A stretch of DNA of 64,000 nucleotides from Apostichopus japonicus (Eukaryota; Echinodermata; Holothuroidea; Aspidochirotida; Stichopodidae): positions 19,357,418 through 19,421,417 of the forward strand of contig NC_092570.1 in assembly GCF_037975245.1 (NCBI RefSeq), in the 5' to 3' direction. Position numbers and translations under genes: made by a program. Shown in pieces: positions 9,778 to 22,900 of the stretch. Position 1 is the first letter of the stretch, and every line of letters starts with the position of its first letter. The notes under the pieces are model-generated. The model was not told where the DNA came from. It searched no databases and saw nothing but the letters and a program-made list of their open reading frames with translations.

Positions 9778-12700
9778 TTGTGTTAGTATAATTTGACAAA
9801 TAACAACAGCCTGTTACATACAGGCAAGTCAGCAGGACACCAACTTTGAAAACTAACCCTTTTGTTGGGAAAACAGTTGCCGCATTGGAAGTAATATAGC
9901 ACGAATATGCTGTTTTAAAGTTACAGCTATAACTGATCAGCAGTATCCTATGCTACATGTACACACAAAATATCAGCTTAGGCTAATGTTACTTTTTTCT
10001 TTTAGGCCTAGGTAGCTCTTGATCTCACAGCAGATTTCCTATCCTAGACCTTAGTTAGTAAACTGCTAGCCTTCATTGATAAAACCAGTGCAGGCCCTAC
10101 TGAATAGTTTTGAAAGCTTAGTGACCACAGACCGCTTTTGAAGGTGTCTTTTACATTGCTGTCATAACACACTTCCTTTCAAGAACATAACATCAGTCGT
10201 GTCAAATGTAGGCTACGATTATCTCAGTAGCCTAACCTGTTCGTCATATCTTAACACGTTAGGCCTAAGCCCTAATTTTATTGTTATTGTACTTGCTAGT
10301 TTTAGGCTATACCTGGCAAATGTATTTTCAGACGTGTGGAATAACATCATCGTTGTATTCTTTGATAAGGACAGCTCCATTGCAAACCTCCCTTCACTTT
10401 TTTTTTATATCATCATTTCTGTCTATTCTGACAAGTACAAATGTGTACATAGTACAGTGGGCATTGACATGATATGAATTGATCAGACTGGATCAGTGGT
10501 TTCAGTGTGACGTTTTGCTTTGCATACATGTTTGGCTAGGCTATAGGTTTTATTGCAGTCGTTCTTTGCAGCAATCAACGGAAAATCTTCTAAGACAACC
10601 AAAGCATATTAATATCACTGTGTTAAATGACGGTTGAAGGAGACTAATATTACCCTGTTATAAATGTGACTTCTCTGTATGCTTTTTTGGCGTGGTTGAA
10701 AGAAAGTACGATTTCTGAATTTCTTGATAAAATTTTAAAAAAGGTTTCAATGCAAAAAAAGAGTGAACAAATTTGAGATTAACTATGAAAATGAACAGGA
10801 AAATCATAAAAGTGGCATCTCTGAAATAAAAGATGACAAAATAAAGACAATACAAAATGCAAAATATCTGAAAACAGTCTATTTAATACATCACTCCACT
10901 ATGGTACAAAGATAGACTGTAATAATAATAATATACACAAATATCAGCTAGTTGGTAGTCACAGCATACGGAGCTGTACATAAGGAAGCTAATACTCTCA
11001 GACCCCTATAGGAATGACTATGAAATACAATAACATCACCAAAAAGGTACAACAGACCTTCCGCTTTGCCTTGTAAGAGCAAAGGCTCATGGAATATGAT
11101 ACTAAAATAGATTTACTGCCAAAAATGTCTGGAAGTTGAAAGTGTCTCTCTTAGGCTGAAATATCTAAAAGGTTAACAGGTGAACACTTGCACTGTATGA
11201 TCAGTTTGCTGTTATCCTTTGAAAGTTTAAGTCTTTGTATCCTCCCTCCCTTCCTCCTTCATCCCATTTCTCAATCCCTTCTTTCTCAGTCCAATATCCT
11301 ATTTCAAGCAACAGTAACCATTGTCATCAAACATACATAAAGAAGTAAATTCAGGAATGCATGGACAAACTGTGTAAGCATTATGCAAATTGTCTTAACT
11401 ACCCCCCCCCCAACCCCCATGAGATTACTTCATTTCATAAATATATATATATATATATAGTAAATATAGAAGGAAATAAAATGAGTAAAACTGATTCCTT
11501 TTAACAACTAGTTCAACCTGCATGGGTGTAATCCAAATTAAAATTGAGCAATTTTTGGTCTATTCATATTAAAACATGATACCTTCACTGCAAGATGGAT
11601 ATTGATATGGTTACTTGTGGGTCACATCAAACTAAATTGATTAAATTTTCATGTAGTTTACAGAAGAACACTACAATTGTACACTGCCCACTTCACTGTA
11701 AGGGAAACAGCAAAACTAAATGCAGCAAGCAGCAAGGTTAAAGCTCAAAGATATGTAAATCAGAACAATTATGAATTTTGGAAAGCTGCAGCAAGTAAGA
11801 CCTTGCACAAAAATAAAGAAAGAATGAAAAAAAATGCCAAAGGTTGCTTTAGTATAGATATTAACTGTAGTAATATTAAATACAGAGAGTATTTGTTCAG
11901 ATACCGTTAAGTACAGAGGTGACCAACTTTGCAGTGGAAAAGTCAGATCATACAATAACATGCAACCAGCATTCTACAGCACAGTACCTAACATTACGTT
12001 GTTGTATGTTACAACAATATGTAACACCAGTTCAGCAAAGATGAAAGTTTGAACTAAGTCTAATACAATGTTTGCCATCAACCAATTCATTGCCTTCCAA
12101 TAAATTAGCTTATACCAATATATTGTCCAGACGAGCCCCCCCCCCCTTTCCCTTCCTCCTCCTTTCGTTATCTTTCCTATCTATCACATTCCACTTCCAA
12201 TCATGACATATTCAAATGATTCAACCTTCAAACCAACATCTCATTGGAGTATTTGGTTTTGTTTCAACTCCCATTAACTTGTTATAATTCACAATGCTAC
12301 CAGATATATTAAGTCAATTCATTTTCTTATTATCCACGTTTGATATAAAGTACATTGTACTTCTTTTGTTTTCTTCCTCCTTGAGAAATTCAGGGTAACC
12401 GTATCAAAATACATCCCAAAACATTTAAATAATTTGAACAATTGTATTTCAAATTTATGGATTTTGTTACCTTTAACTACTTATTTTAAAGGTCATACAA
12501 ACCCTAATATTTAAGATTCATACACATTTGAAAATTTGATTGCTCCCCAATTACATGACGGACCTAATCAACTGGTGATGTCAACTATACCACGAATACT
12601 TGACGTAACATGACAGATAGTATTAATTCATATATACCATATCTTGGGAAGATTTTTACCTCACTGAGAGATTTGATTTATTAATTTGTGACCCTCCCCA

Positions 12701-15700
12701 ACGTCAAAAGTTGAAAAAAAAGCAACTAACAATTTTCCGGTAAAATGTAACTTGATATACACCACAGCATCAAAACTTAAGGGAACGAACGGTTTCTTTG
12801 AAGTTTTAACGATATATCACTTTATAAATGTTTGATATGACAGCAGGAGTTTCCTGCTCCTTTGTAGGTGGTAATAACGCAATACCAGGACTATGAGAAA
12901 AAACTGAACAATTTGTACTTAATAAATCAAAAAAATATTTGACTCCAGCTAACCTTCAAAATAAAATACAGTTCACTGAGGAAAATCAACAAGTACCGAA
13001 CAACATTGAGATCTGATGATCTGTAATAACCAAAGCAAAACAGAGAGACATAAACAGGGACATGGAAATGCTTCCCACCATCCCACATCTCCAGCCCCTC
13101 ATACCCCCCTCCCAACCTCCACCCGCAAGAAAAAGAGAAACTTCCTTCCGTAATAACATACAAAAAATGAAGATATCCCTGAACTGGCTTGTAATGGCTT
13201 GTAAATGGCTTGTAAAAATACATAATTACCAAGGCCTATTTTAAACTTTTATACTGTTGCGTGTCAAAAGAGAAAAAAAGAAAAATTGCCCAAATGATAA
13301 ATATGAAATATGCTAAGGTCAGTCCAAAACGAAAACACATTAAATCAAGCTAATCATTTTTGATCACGTTTAATCATGAACCATTTTTAGTTTTTTATGA
13401 TGTGAAAGTACTACAGGGTACTTGAGCGCGTTCTATGAATGTGTTCACAATCAAGTGCCATGTTACTAGTAAGATATTAACAACATCCACAAAGGTGATT
13501 CTCTTTTCCCAATGATCAACACAAAGTGGGAATCTTGTGACCTACTGCTTTTTCAAACTATGTGTTTTTGTATTTTGTATTTTTTGCAAAACTGTGCATT
13601 GTAACATAATGATGATATGTTTGCCTCATGTAGGTAGGTAGGATTGAATTCATCAAACTAGACAACTATTTACTTTGATCTAACACTGGATGAGTATAAA
13701 CTGTGCAGTCAATAGTTCATGATATGAACATTATCAGTATTTAAATTTCAGGAACTTATGTTTTGGTTTCAAAAGGGGGAAGGAAAAAAAATTCTCACTA
13801 TGCATATCATTATAGCTACCTTTTTTTTCGCAGACAAACCAATAGATCTAATTACCAGCAGTTGCAAAATGAATTACAATAATTTTGATAAAGAGTTACA
13901 TTACTATCATACATTACTATTACTATAAAGAGTTTGCATTACTATCATCGCTACAACAAGCAGCCAGGCAATCAGACAACCACAAAACTAATCCATTGTA
14001 GCTAAAAACAAAAGTTAAAAATGAACAGCGTTGGGCCTCACAAATCTTAACAAAGGTCTTTGCTTCCCTGCTAAGGAAGCACCTACAGTTTTATGACCAG
14101 AAAATAGTATTGATGATGGAGTATTGATGATGGTGGCAGCACACAACTTTGAAATTGTAATGTTAACAAATAGCATAAGAAAGTGAATGTCTATAAAACT
14201 CATCTATCGTATATGTAAAACTAGAACTCACTAATGAGACATCTGGGGTGGGAATGGAAGACCAGAGCTGAATTTTACCATGTTTCAACATAGTAAAATA
14301 ATTTAAAGTGCCAGGTGACTTTGAAAATGCTCATACTTACCAACATGGAATGAAAAAATTCAACCATCATAGCAACCTAAACATCCTCTAGGTGTTTCAG
14401 TTGTTAAGTTTTTCTGTAGCATGGATACAGGCAAGAATGGTTTTAAGAGAAACAAACATTTCTGTCTTAAATTTTCAAAAATTTTTAGAGATTAGATTTC
14501 CAGATAATAAATTTGGATTTTGTACAAAGATTCAGATAATTAGGTTAATTAGGTTAAGTGACTTAACCATTCTCAGTTCCAGAGGCAATAAATACTGAGT
14601 ATGAAAGTCACGGCCAAACTTTCCTTTCACTCTGTCAAAAATATTTTTCTCTGCATCCTTTTAAATCCCTTGCAGAAATTGCAAGGTTTCTAGAACCATA
14701 CAGGGTAACGAGTCCTTTATCAGAAACTTCGTTTTAACAATAATTAACCACGTAATTTGATTCTACTCCCCAAGCATGTGCCATTGCTCTTACAATTTCA
14801 TCTATGTTGTTTGCATAAAAACTGATTATTTGTCTGGATTCAGATCCTGAATGCAAAGCTAAATATTACTTCACACAGGGATAAGTTGCATATATTCAAA
14901 TATGACCTGACCTACAGGACTAGTTTTATTTAACTAATTTTTTTTTAATTTATTATTTTTTTATTTATCTATCTATTTATTTATCAAACATTTGCTCAAA
15001 AATCTTGAAACCACCAACATCACCTGGTTTACTAATAACATTTTCATATCAGGTTTTCTCACTTCGTAGGGAAAAAACAACAACTAACCCGTTGACTTGC
15101 CTAAAATATCGGATAGGTTACATTCAACGTTTACCTGTACAAAAGAACTTTTGTTAACTATCATTATAACACATTCCCTGATAAATTACAAATGAAGACA
15201 AAATAAAAAAGAAGGAAAGAACATTTTTTTAATTTGAATACCCATGAGCTAAATTTCAAAGCAGTGTGAGAAAGCCCTGCCTAAATAATCAATCACTTTA
15301 TAAAAAGAAAAAAGGTTTCACATCATAAATCTCGCTGAACCGACACATTAATTACAAGGATTTTTGCAGGGAAATGAGCCCAGAAAAATAATTATCAAAA
15401 AATCAAAGAAATTTTTTGTAACATGGAATCAAACCCCTTCCCTCACACCCCTTCCCTCACACCCCACCCCCACACTAATATTCTTCAGTAGGAGGAGAAA
15501 TATCATCGGCTGTGATATAAGCAAGAGAAACCTTTCTAATTTTTTTCTCATCATTTAGTCCCCCCCCCCCACCCATTTTCCCAATTTCTTGGTCAATAGA
15601 AATGTGATCATTGCAATTCTTTATTACTTAGCCTAGTTTGAACAAACTACAGTAAGCTACATTCAAGCTAAAAAAAAAATTGTTTTATCTTCTTACTTAT

Positions 15701-16110
15701 ATTGTACTTTATCAAACAGGGCTTTTACACATCAAACACATATGTCTCCTTTATTTCCACTTTGTCAACAAACTACACAAGGAGAAACATTGGAAAAGAT
15801 TTCTTACAAATTTGACCATAGAAATTTCAGTACAAACATTCTGTTGGTCTCCCAATTGATTTCAAGAATAGGAAAATTTCTTAATTCCAGGATACTATCT
15901 TGTACATGTTACTAAAAAAATTTGGCTTCAGTCATTTTATTGAAAATATCAGGAAGTACTGCACAATACTTGTAGAAACTTTTGCTCTTTCTTCCAATTA
16001 GAACTTCATTGCTCGTAAAAACTATCGGATATTTACTACACGATCCCCACTTTTCCTTTTGCTCATTATTGTATATCTTCTCCCTCATTCCGGTCGGAGA
16101 ATGTTTCAGC

Positions 16111-16220
16111 ATGAATATTCATTTAACTGTCTGGTTCATTATGAATATTCAGTTAACTGTCTGGTTCATTATGAATATTCAGTTAACTGTCTGGTTCATT
16201 ATGAATATTCAGTTAACTGT
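16111..16220 (+). repeat. 30-bp tandem repeat, 3.7 copies
   Basis: ATGAATATTCAGTTAACTGT plus CTGGTTCATT repeats at 16111, 16141, 16171 and 16201, nearly without change. It lies immediately past the candidate TFDP polyadenylation signal in transcript direction. The plus-strand ORFs across it only repeat the unit. Confidence 0.95.
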
Positions 16221-16235
16221 GTTTCTCCAGTTGTC

Positions 16236-16241
16236 TTTATT
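16236..16241 (-). other. candidate polyadenylation signal of TFDP
   Basis: TTTATT on the plus strand is AATAAA on the minus strand, 540 bases after the TFDP stop codon. Other hexamers occur farther on (for example near 15749 and 14985), so a longer 3' UTR is possible. Confidence 0.35.
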
Positions 16242-16780
16242 TATTTAATTTGTTTTCCTCCTCAGATAAGATTGTCTCATTAAGCAAACTGATTTCAAAC
16301 ACTCTTGAGTGGAAGAAAACAAATTGTTATTGCATTTCACCTCAATGTTTAATGAAACCTTTGATATCCTTGGAGTAAAATATCAAGGCATTCACAGCTT
16401 GAGCCTGCTATGTTTATTCAGTGACGTAGTACACCAAGTTGACCTGCTCCAGTAATTTCAACTTCTCAAACAGGACATTATACTGCAGATCATGAAACGC
16501 ATTCCTATCACTCTTGCTTCACTATACGCAGTGATATATCATTAAGAGTTGCCAGATAAAATGTTTCTTCCCAGAAATATTATCTGTGCTCTATATTAAG
16601 CCAAGCAATAGCCAATAGGATGGAGAGTATAACAGGTCTCTTATCTAATCCGCATCCGCAAGTGCCTACCATAGCTCCATATAATCTTCTAGTATGCTAT
16701 CCCATTAGGAAAGAAAAAAATTAAAAAACTGTCATGCGAATTCTGTTACGGCTGTTTCTACCGGCGGCCATTCAAATGAA

Positions 16781-16945
16781 TTATGAATTATGATCCAGTG
16801 TGAATGGTATGCTCTCTTCGTCGGATTCGCTCATTATCGACGAGGGGGTGTCTGTAGCGCCTCGTGACTGCCCTGCATCGGAAAACGACCCTAGGCTGGA
16901 ATCTTGCGATGCGACAAAATCTGCACCAGCAGTCGCCATGGCAAC
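16781..16945 (-). CDS. TFDP: TFDP last exon (short acidic tail)
   Basis: The acceptor is CGTATACAG, phase 0. It encodes [20 protein letters not shown], a Ser-rich stretch, [16 protein letters not shown] and TAA at 16783-16781. SESDEE is the remnant of the long acidic tail that ends vertebrate DP-1 and DP-2; here it is only about five acidic residues. The stop and exon are supported by frame continuity only. Confidence 0.82.
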   Translation of the reverse strand, partial: VAMATAGADFVASQDSSLGSFSDAGQSRGATDTPSSIMSESDEESIPFTLDHNS

Positions 16946-19900
16946 CTGTATACGACAGGAGAGAAAGTATTTAAAATGATAACTCCATGAGGATGTAACA
17001 AAAATACAAAATATGTGGGCAACAAAGGAGGCAAAATTGGATTGAACATTTCAATTATTTTACATTTAACAATTCGGAGATCATTCACTTCATCGGCTAC
17101 ACGAATCTTGACCATTATTTTGAAGAAGTGTGAGCAATGGTTTTTTATACAAATCTTGGTAGGTCAGAGGTCAAACTAACCATCAACTCAAATAAGCTGC
17201 TTTGAAGGGATTGTCCAGCAGAACGTTTGTTTTGACAATTATTATTTTTGATTGACGAGAGAGGAACATATTCTTAGTGTCCTTGTGAAGTCTGAATTAG
17301 AATCCTGCGTACCGTGTTCGAGATAACAGCGTCTGAAGTGGACACGTTTTCAACCTTTTTCTACCCAACAAAAACTTGAAAGCAGCCAGGTGTGATGTCA
17401 CAGAAGCATGCGGACAAATTTCTTTTACGTTTCTCTTTAAAACACACATCCAATTCACAGTTGTTTGCTTCCCAGTTCACTGCTGGTGCAATCTGCGGCA
17501 ATTTCAAAAATCGATATATTGATAACAATGCTATGTAGTGAAGTGCTTGCAACTTTCACCAGGATCCTAAGTATATGTTCCTCATTCATCATCCAAAAGA
17601 AGTGAATAAAATAAAAGAATTCCCTCTGGACTACCCCTTTAACTTATGCATTTGTGGGTAATGGAATAAAAATGTGATTGGCCGATTTGAATCTTACCTC
17701 TTCGTCAGTCTGCGACAAAGGCAGAGCAAGAGGCGAGAGCCGGGGGTCCCCCGGCTGATAGGCAGACTTTGATGAACCCTGTTTGTGGATACCGCTTGGA
17801 CCAGCCACAATGGAACTGGAAAAGGCCTCTTTATTCTTGATTGCCATTTCTGGAAAAAGAAATCATCATCAATAACTTATGAGTTATAATATGAAGTCTA
17901 CTTGTCACTGAGACAGAGGCCAACTTGACACAGAGATTTAACATACCAGATAGGACTTTTAATGGGATCTTGGTATATAATATATATGACAGCTGTATAC
18001 CCTAAAGTAAGATCCAACATCTTATAATATTTAATTAAGAGGAGTTCATCCTGGTAAAGGGTATATATACCATGGTAGGAGGGATGTACAGCAAAAACTT
18101 TCAACAAGCACATAATCTATAAATCAGTGATGGATACATAGTAAAAAAAAATGGAGAAACCAAAGGATTCAGACCACAAGCTTCAGTCTTGTCGTTACGT
18201 GGCTAAATCGTACGTAGGGTTCAATAGGACATTGAAAGTGTATATTACACACACACACAGTTGTAGAGAATTGAATGCCTTTGTGATGACAAAATGACAA
18301 CATAACCATCGATAGATCTTGAGGAAATTGTCCACTTGCAATATTGTTTATGTGAATATGTATCACCCAATACTGAGCTGTATGACTAATGGAAATTCCC
18401 TCCATGTATGGTTATTGGCTTACAGTCAGGAAATGCAATGTAAACAAAACTGTGAACAAAGTGTTTATGCTTATCTCAGACATACAAAGACTGTGTATTT
18501 CCACCTCATGTCATTGTAAAACAGGCATACCGCCCTTAAGAAAACACGGCCTGTAGTTGTATTTACATATATATATATATATAAGTACATAATTGTGGTA
18601 TAACACATATGGTGGTTTAGGAAACAGATTTTTTTTTGTTTTTTTTAGAAATTGGTTTGCTTGCTTTTTCTGATGCCTAGGAATGAGAACAGAAATCTTG
18701 AGAGAGTTTTTACACAGTATTTTCGTGTACAACAATTGTTAAAAAGTCTTTTTATTTCATATTTTCTCAGGGCATGTCTAAGAAGGAATTAATGCAACTG
18801 ATACATGGCTTATCTAGTACTATCTATAGAATAAAGACAATGTTTAGTGTGTATAGTCAATCATGGACAGTGCAGACCCACAGGCAGTAAAACATTAATG
18901 TTTAGGTAATGGGTTAGTAGTGCGAGCGGTTTTAGTTGTTCCCTTGTACATCAACATTGGTATGGGTAAGGTGTTAGGGTAAGCACAGTGCTTTAACCCC
19001 TCAGTTAGTCTTGCTTATGGGCCATAGTGCAGTCAACAGAGGATTTAAACAGTTATGTAGGGTATATGTCCACACTGACAAACACATATCTTATATACAT
19101 ATATATGTAGATATATGTATATATATATTTGTAGATATATGTATAATCATGCTCTTCCATCATGTTGCAACTCAGAATTTCACGTACACAAGTTCTTTTC
19201 CCTGCGGCGATCAGGAGGCAACTGAATCTTGCAATACCTAAGGCCTAATTTGTGGGAATAATTTGGAGGGTAAGAACCTTAAGTTACTGTAGGAGGGTCA
19301 CAAAAATGAAAGCAAAAAAAGAACAGTTTAGCAAGTTTTTTTTTATCCAATCCTGCCGACCTCTACACCTTCCCAATCCCTCTAACCTTTTCTCCATTAC
19401 CAATTACTATCAGCTTCACTCACTGGGGGCGGCCCTCTTGTAAAAGAAAGGACAAAAATCCAAGGCATGTGCTCACCATCAATATATTCCTCCAATGCTT
19501 TTGGCACCATTTTCTTGGCTTTTTCGACATCTGTCGCCTCGCACTGGCCCTTCTCCAGACCAAAGGCCATTCCCATTCTCTTCAAGACTTCTATGTCATC
19601 ATGGATTTCAAATGTGTTGTCAAAGTTGAAAAGGTACTCAAATCTGAAGGACAGAGAAAGAAACAATAAAGAAAAGTCACCAAAGCCAAACAGAACAGTT
19701 TCCTCTCTCTCATGGGTAGACACGGATCTGTCTGTTATAAAACCCTTCATATATTGATACAGCATTCGATTTGTTTGAATAGGTAACAACTGTAGCATGA
19801 TGGTCCCATGAAAACCTACCTGGGAAGCCTTCAGTGATGTTGTTGATCATGTAACAAAAACATTTCTGATTAGTCTAAAAACATCCACACACAAACACAC

Positions 19901-22900
19901 AAATACAAAAACTTTACACCCACACACACAAACACACACATACAACCCTACTGTCAAAACATGCAGAGCAAATGCCATAAACCCACAGTACCGAGTGGGA
20001 AGTTATATTACTTCCTGCATGGAAAATCTAGTCTAATCCTGAAAAAGTTGAACAGACTGAGCAAGACTTTCAACCTTTTGCCAAACATGAAATGACTCCA
20101 ATGACTCCATTAAGGACAGTCAATGCAGCAATTCTCATTACCTTTTAGCTTTTCTCCAAATATGAGGCACTGCTAAAACTCATTACAATATAACCTATCA
20201 TTCACATCATTTAAAGAATTCTGCAGGTATAGACAAAATTAAAAACACACAAAACTTTCCACACAAATTAACATCAAAATAATACAAATGACATTTCACC
20301 TCTACCAAAAACAATGGTCTCTTTGTGCCAATCAAGTAAAAACAACAAAATCAAGTATGAGGTGCCTGCCAAAAACTTTCATCTAGAGATATTATGATTA
20401 CACAGTCTTCTTGCTTTATAACTTCCCCAAGAGGTATGAGATCAGCTGATGTTGGCTGTATTAAAGATCACACATCACACCTATATATACACATACCCCA
20501 CCTAAACAACCCTTCTCAGTACAGACAAATGCCAACCTTAACTGCATAGGTCTATCCAATCTTGTCTTTCCTGGAAATAAAAGAAAGGGTCTTACTTGTC
20601 ATTAGATATGCTACAGTCGATCACTGTTTTCTTGCTGGTATTTACAATTATGTACGGTAGGTGAATCGCTGAATTGCTTGTAGGAGCTCCAGAGCCTTCT
20701 GCCTCCAGAGCCTTATTTCTAGCAACCAGATTCTTGAAAGCTATTTGCTGTGGACGAAATAATGGAAGAGGGGGACGTTACTTGTCATTCCCCAAACTTG
20801 ATGGATTGATGAAGATTATCAAGAGCGATAGAAGAGCGATGCCTTCACAAGAGGATGGCAATTACGGAAGGGAGATGGCCGTACACGAACACAAAGAATT
20901 GCTAGATGCTAGAGCGAGGTAAATACTGTAATGCATAAGGTTATATGAGGTGAGGGACTAGGCACTGTGAATTAAAATTTACTACGAACAGAGCTAACCC
21001 CACACTATGTTTAGTGCTACAGTAAATCTAGTGGGACATAGAAATAAATAAAAAGAAGAACTATTGCATTTTGTAGTAACCACATGGCTGTATTTGACAC
21101 CAGTCCCATGCTCCCGGAATAGGCGTGGAAACTCTGGACATCTCCATCAAACAACAAGTTAATGATGACCTTCATAATTATGACTCATTTTGCCTGCTTT
21201 GCCAGAAGCATTACAGAACACACTGAAGCTTCACACACTTACTGTAACTTACCAGGCACATTATATTTGAATTTATTACTTTTAGGCAATGTTTCTCTGA
21301 CATAACGTAGATGCCATGTACACATTTCACTCACCTACAATTTTTTATCAAATAAAGTAAAACCTTGTTTTACCCTTTTCATTAGATAATCTTTAGATCT
21401 TAGAAAACCCTTTTTTCTTCATAGAAATTTGTCATCCACCATTACGATTAATTCCTTCAGTTTTTTTCCCCCCCATATCTCATTTTTGCTCCAACAAGAG
21501 ATAATTCTCCAAACCAGTTGCCGATTCTTCTTACCTGCAGTATTAATTCATGTAACTGAGATCTTTTCTGTTTTATCCTCTCTAGCCTAACTTTCTTTTC
21601 CCGTTCTAACTTTTCGCACTCCTGCCTAGAATTTGTGGGTAGACCGATCCACCTGATTTCCTTCTTCTCTTTCGAGATGATGTTCATCGCCATCAGGACG
21701 TTGAGGGCATCGTAGACTCTCCTCCTGATGTTTTTCTGATCGTACTGTGACTACGAGAAGAATAAAAGGAAGACCGTTTAGAAAAACAACAACATACTTA
21801 GTATCAAGAAAAATATATTTCTGAAAGAATTACTGTCTGAGAGTATATTTGTACATGGTTAAAGCTCCATTTTTGATTAGCTTGTACCTTTGTTAGCAAA
21901 CTGACCGAATCCTATAAGGGCCTGTTCAAACTCCAAATATATATCGCAGGGGTTAGATATAAATGAACCATGTACGTTCAGCAATCTTCCATCGCATGCT
22001 GTATTTTTTTATGTGTAGCAGAGAGTTGAATTTTGTTCAATTTTATAGCAGAAAGCATGCTTTAAAGGTCTCTGATTGGCTGCTTGGAATTTCAAAGAAC
22101 TTTCTAAAGTCCCAAGCTAAGAAGGGCAAAAACTGTTGGCCAACTTATTAAAGGAGCAGTGGTTACAAAATGTGAAGGGTTGGGTTGGTAGTCTGCAAAA
22201 GCACCAAATTATTTAAACAATGCAAAACCAGGACCTGTAGCAACTTAGTTTAAAGACCCTTAAACGAGATCGACAAGGAGAGTGACGGAATAAAGACCAC
22301 AAAGTTTTCAATTAATCGATCAATTATTGATCAGTATTGACTGATCCCAATGATTAATGTATGAATTAAATCAATCGATAGTAGTTACCTGTTCTGACGG
22401 TGAAATCGGTGATTGTTGGTGTGGGGCTGTGAATTCTCTTACCAGTTCATCGGCTACTTCATTATACGACGTGACCTGCTTGGCTTGGACCTTTTCGCAG
22501 ACTTTCATGGAGAAATGACGAAGTCCTTTGCCTTCCTTTTCACGTCTCTTCCTCTTCCCCGTACCTCTGTAAGAGTCAATAAAATCACATTTATGTGGTC
22601 AAAATAGACAGAGCGTCGTCCAAGCATTCACTTTTATCAATTTCTTTCAGCATCATATCATTTCTTCATAATCACCATTCTGATATATTCTTCTTTTTAA
22701 TATTAACAGCATAGACACAATCCCCCTGCTCTGGTAGCAACTGGGAAGTGTTGCATTTTTTTCCCATCCATATTACATAAATTATATTTATTATATTTTA
22801 TTTAAACTATTTTATTTTCCAAGCTTAACAAATATACTTTTCAAATATTTCTTTTGATTTTGTTTTTGCATCCTCTTTGTTCCTTCTGTTTCTTAATGTT

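Larger units (their letters stand above)
9116..16780. other. convergent interval between DNAJC3 and TFDP
   Basis: AT-rich DNA with no recognisable exon. It holds a SINE (9523-9777), a short (TA)n near 11442-11458, C-runs at 11401 and 12139, and a TTTATTTATC-type run near 14930-14985. The right part is likely TFDP 3' UTR; the boundary is unknown. Confidence 0.6.

Noticed and set aside
11677-11910. Lysine/asparagine-rich plus-strand ORF
   Set aside because: Composition is what AT-rich DNA gives by chance; no motif and no splice context.
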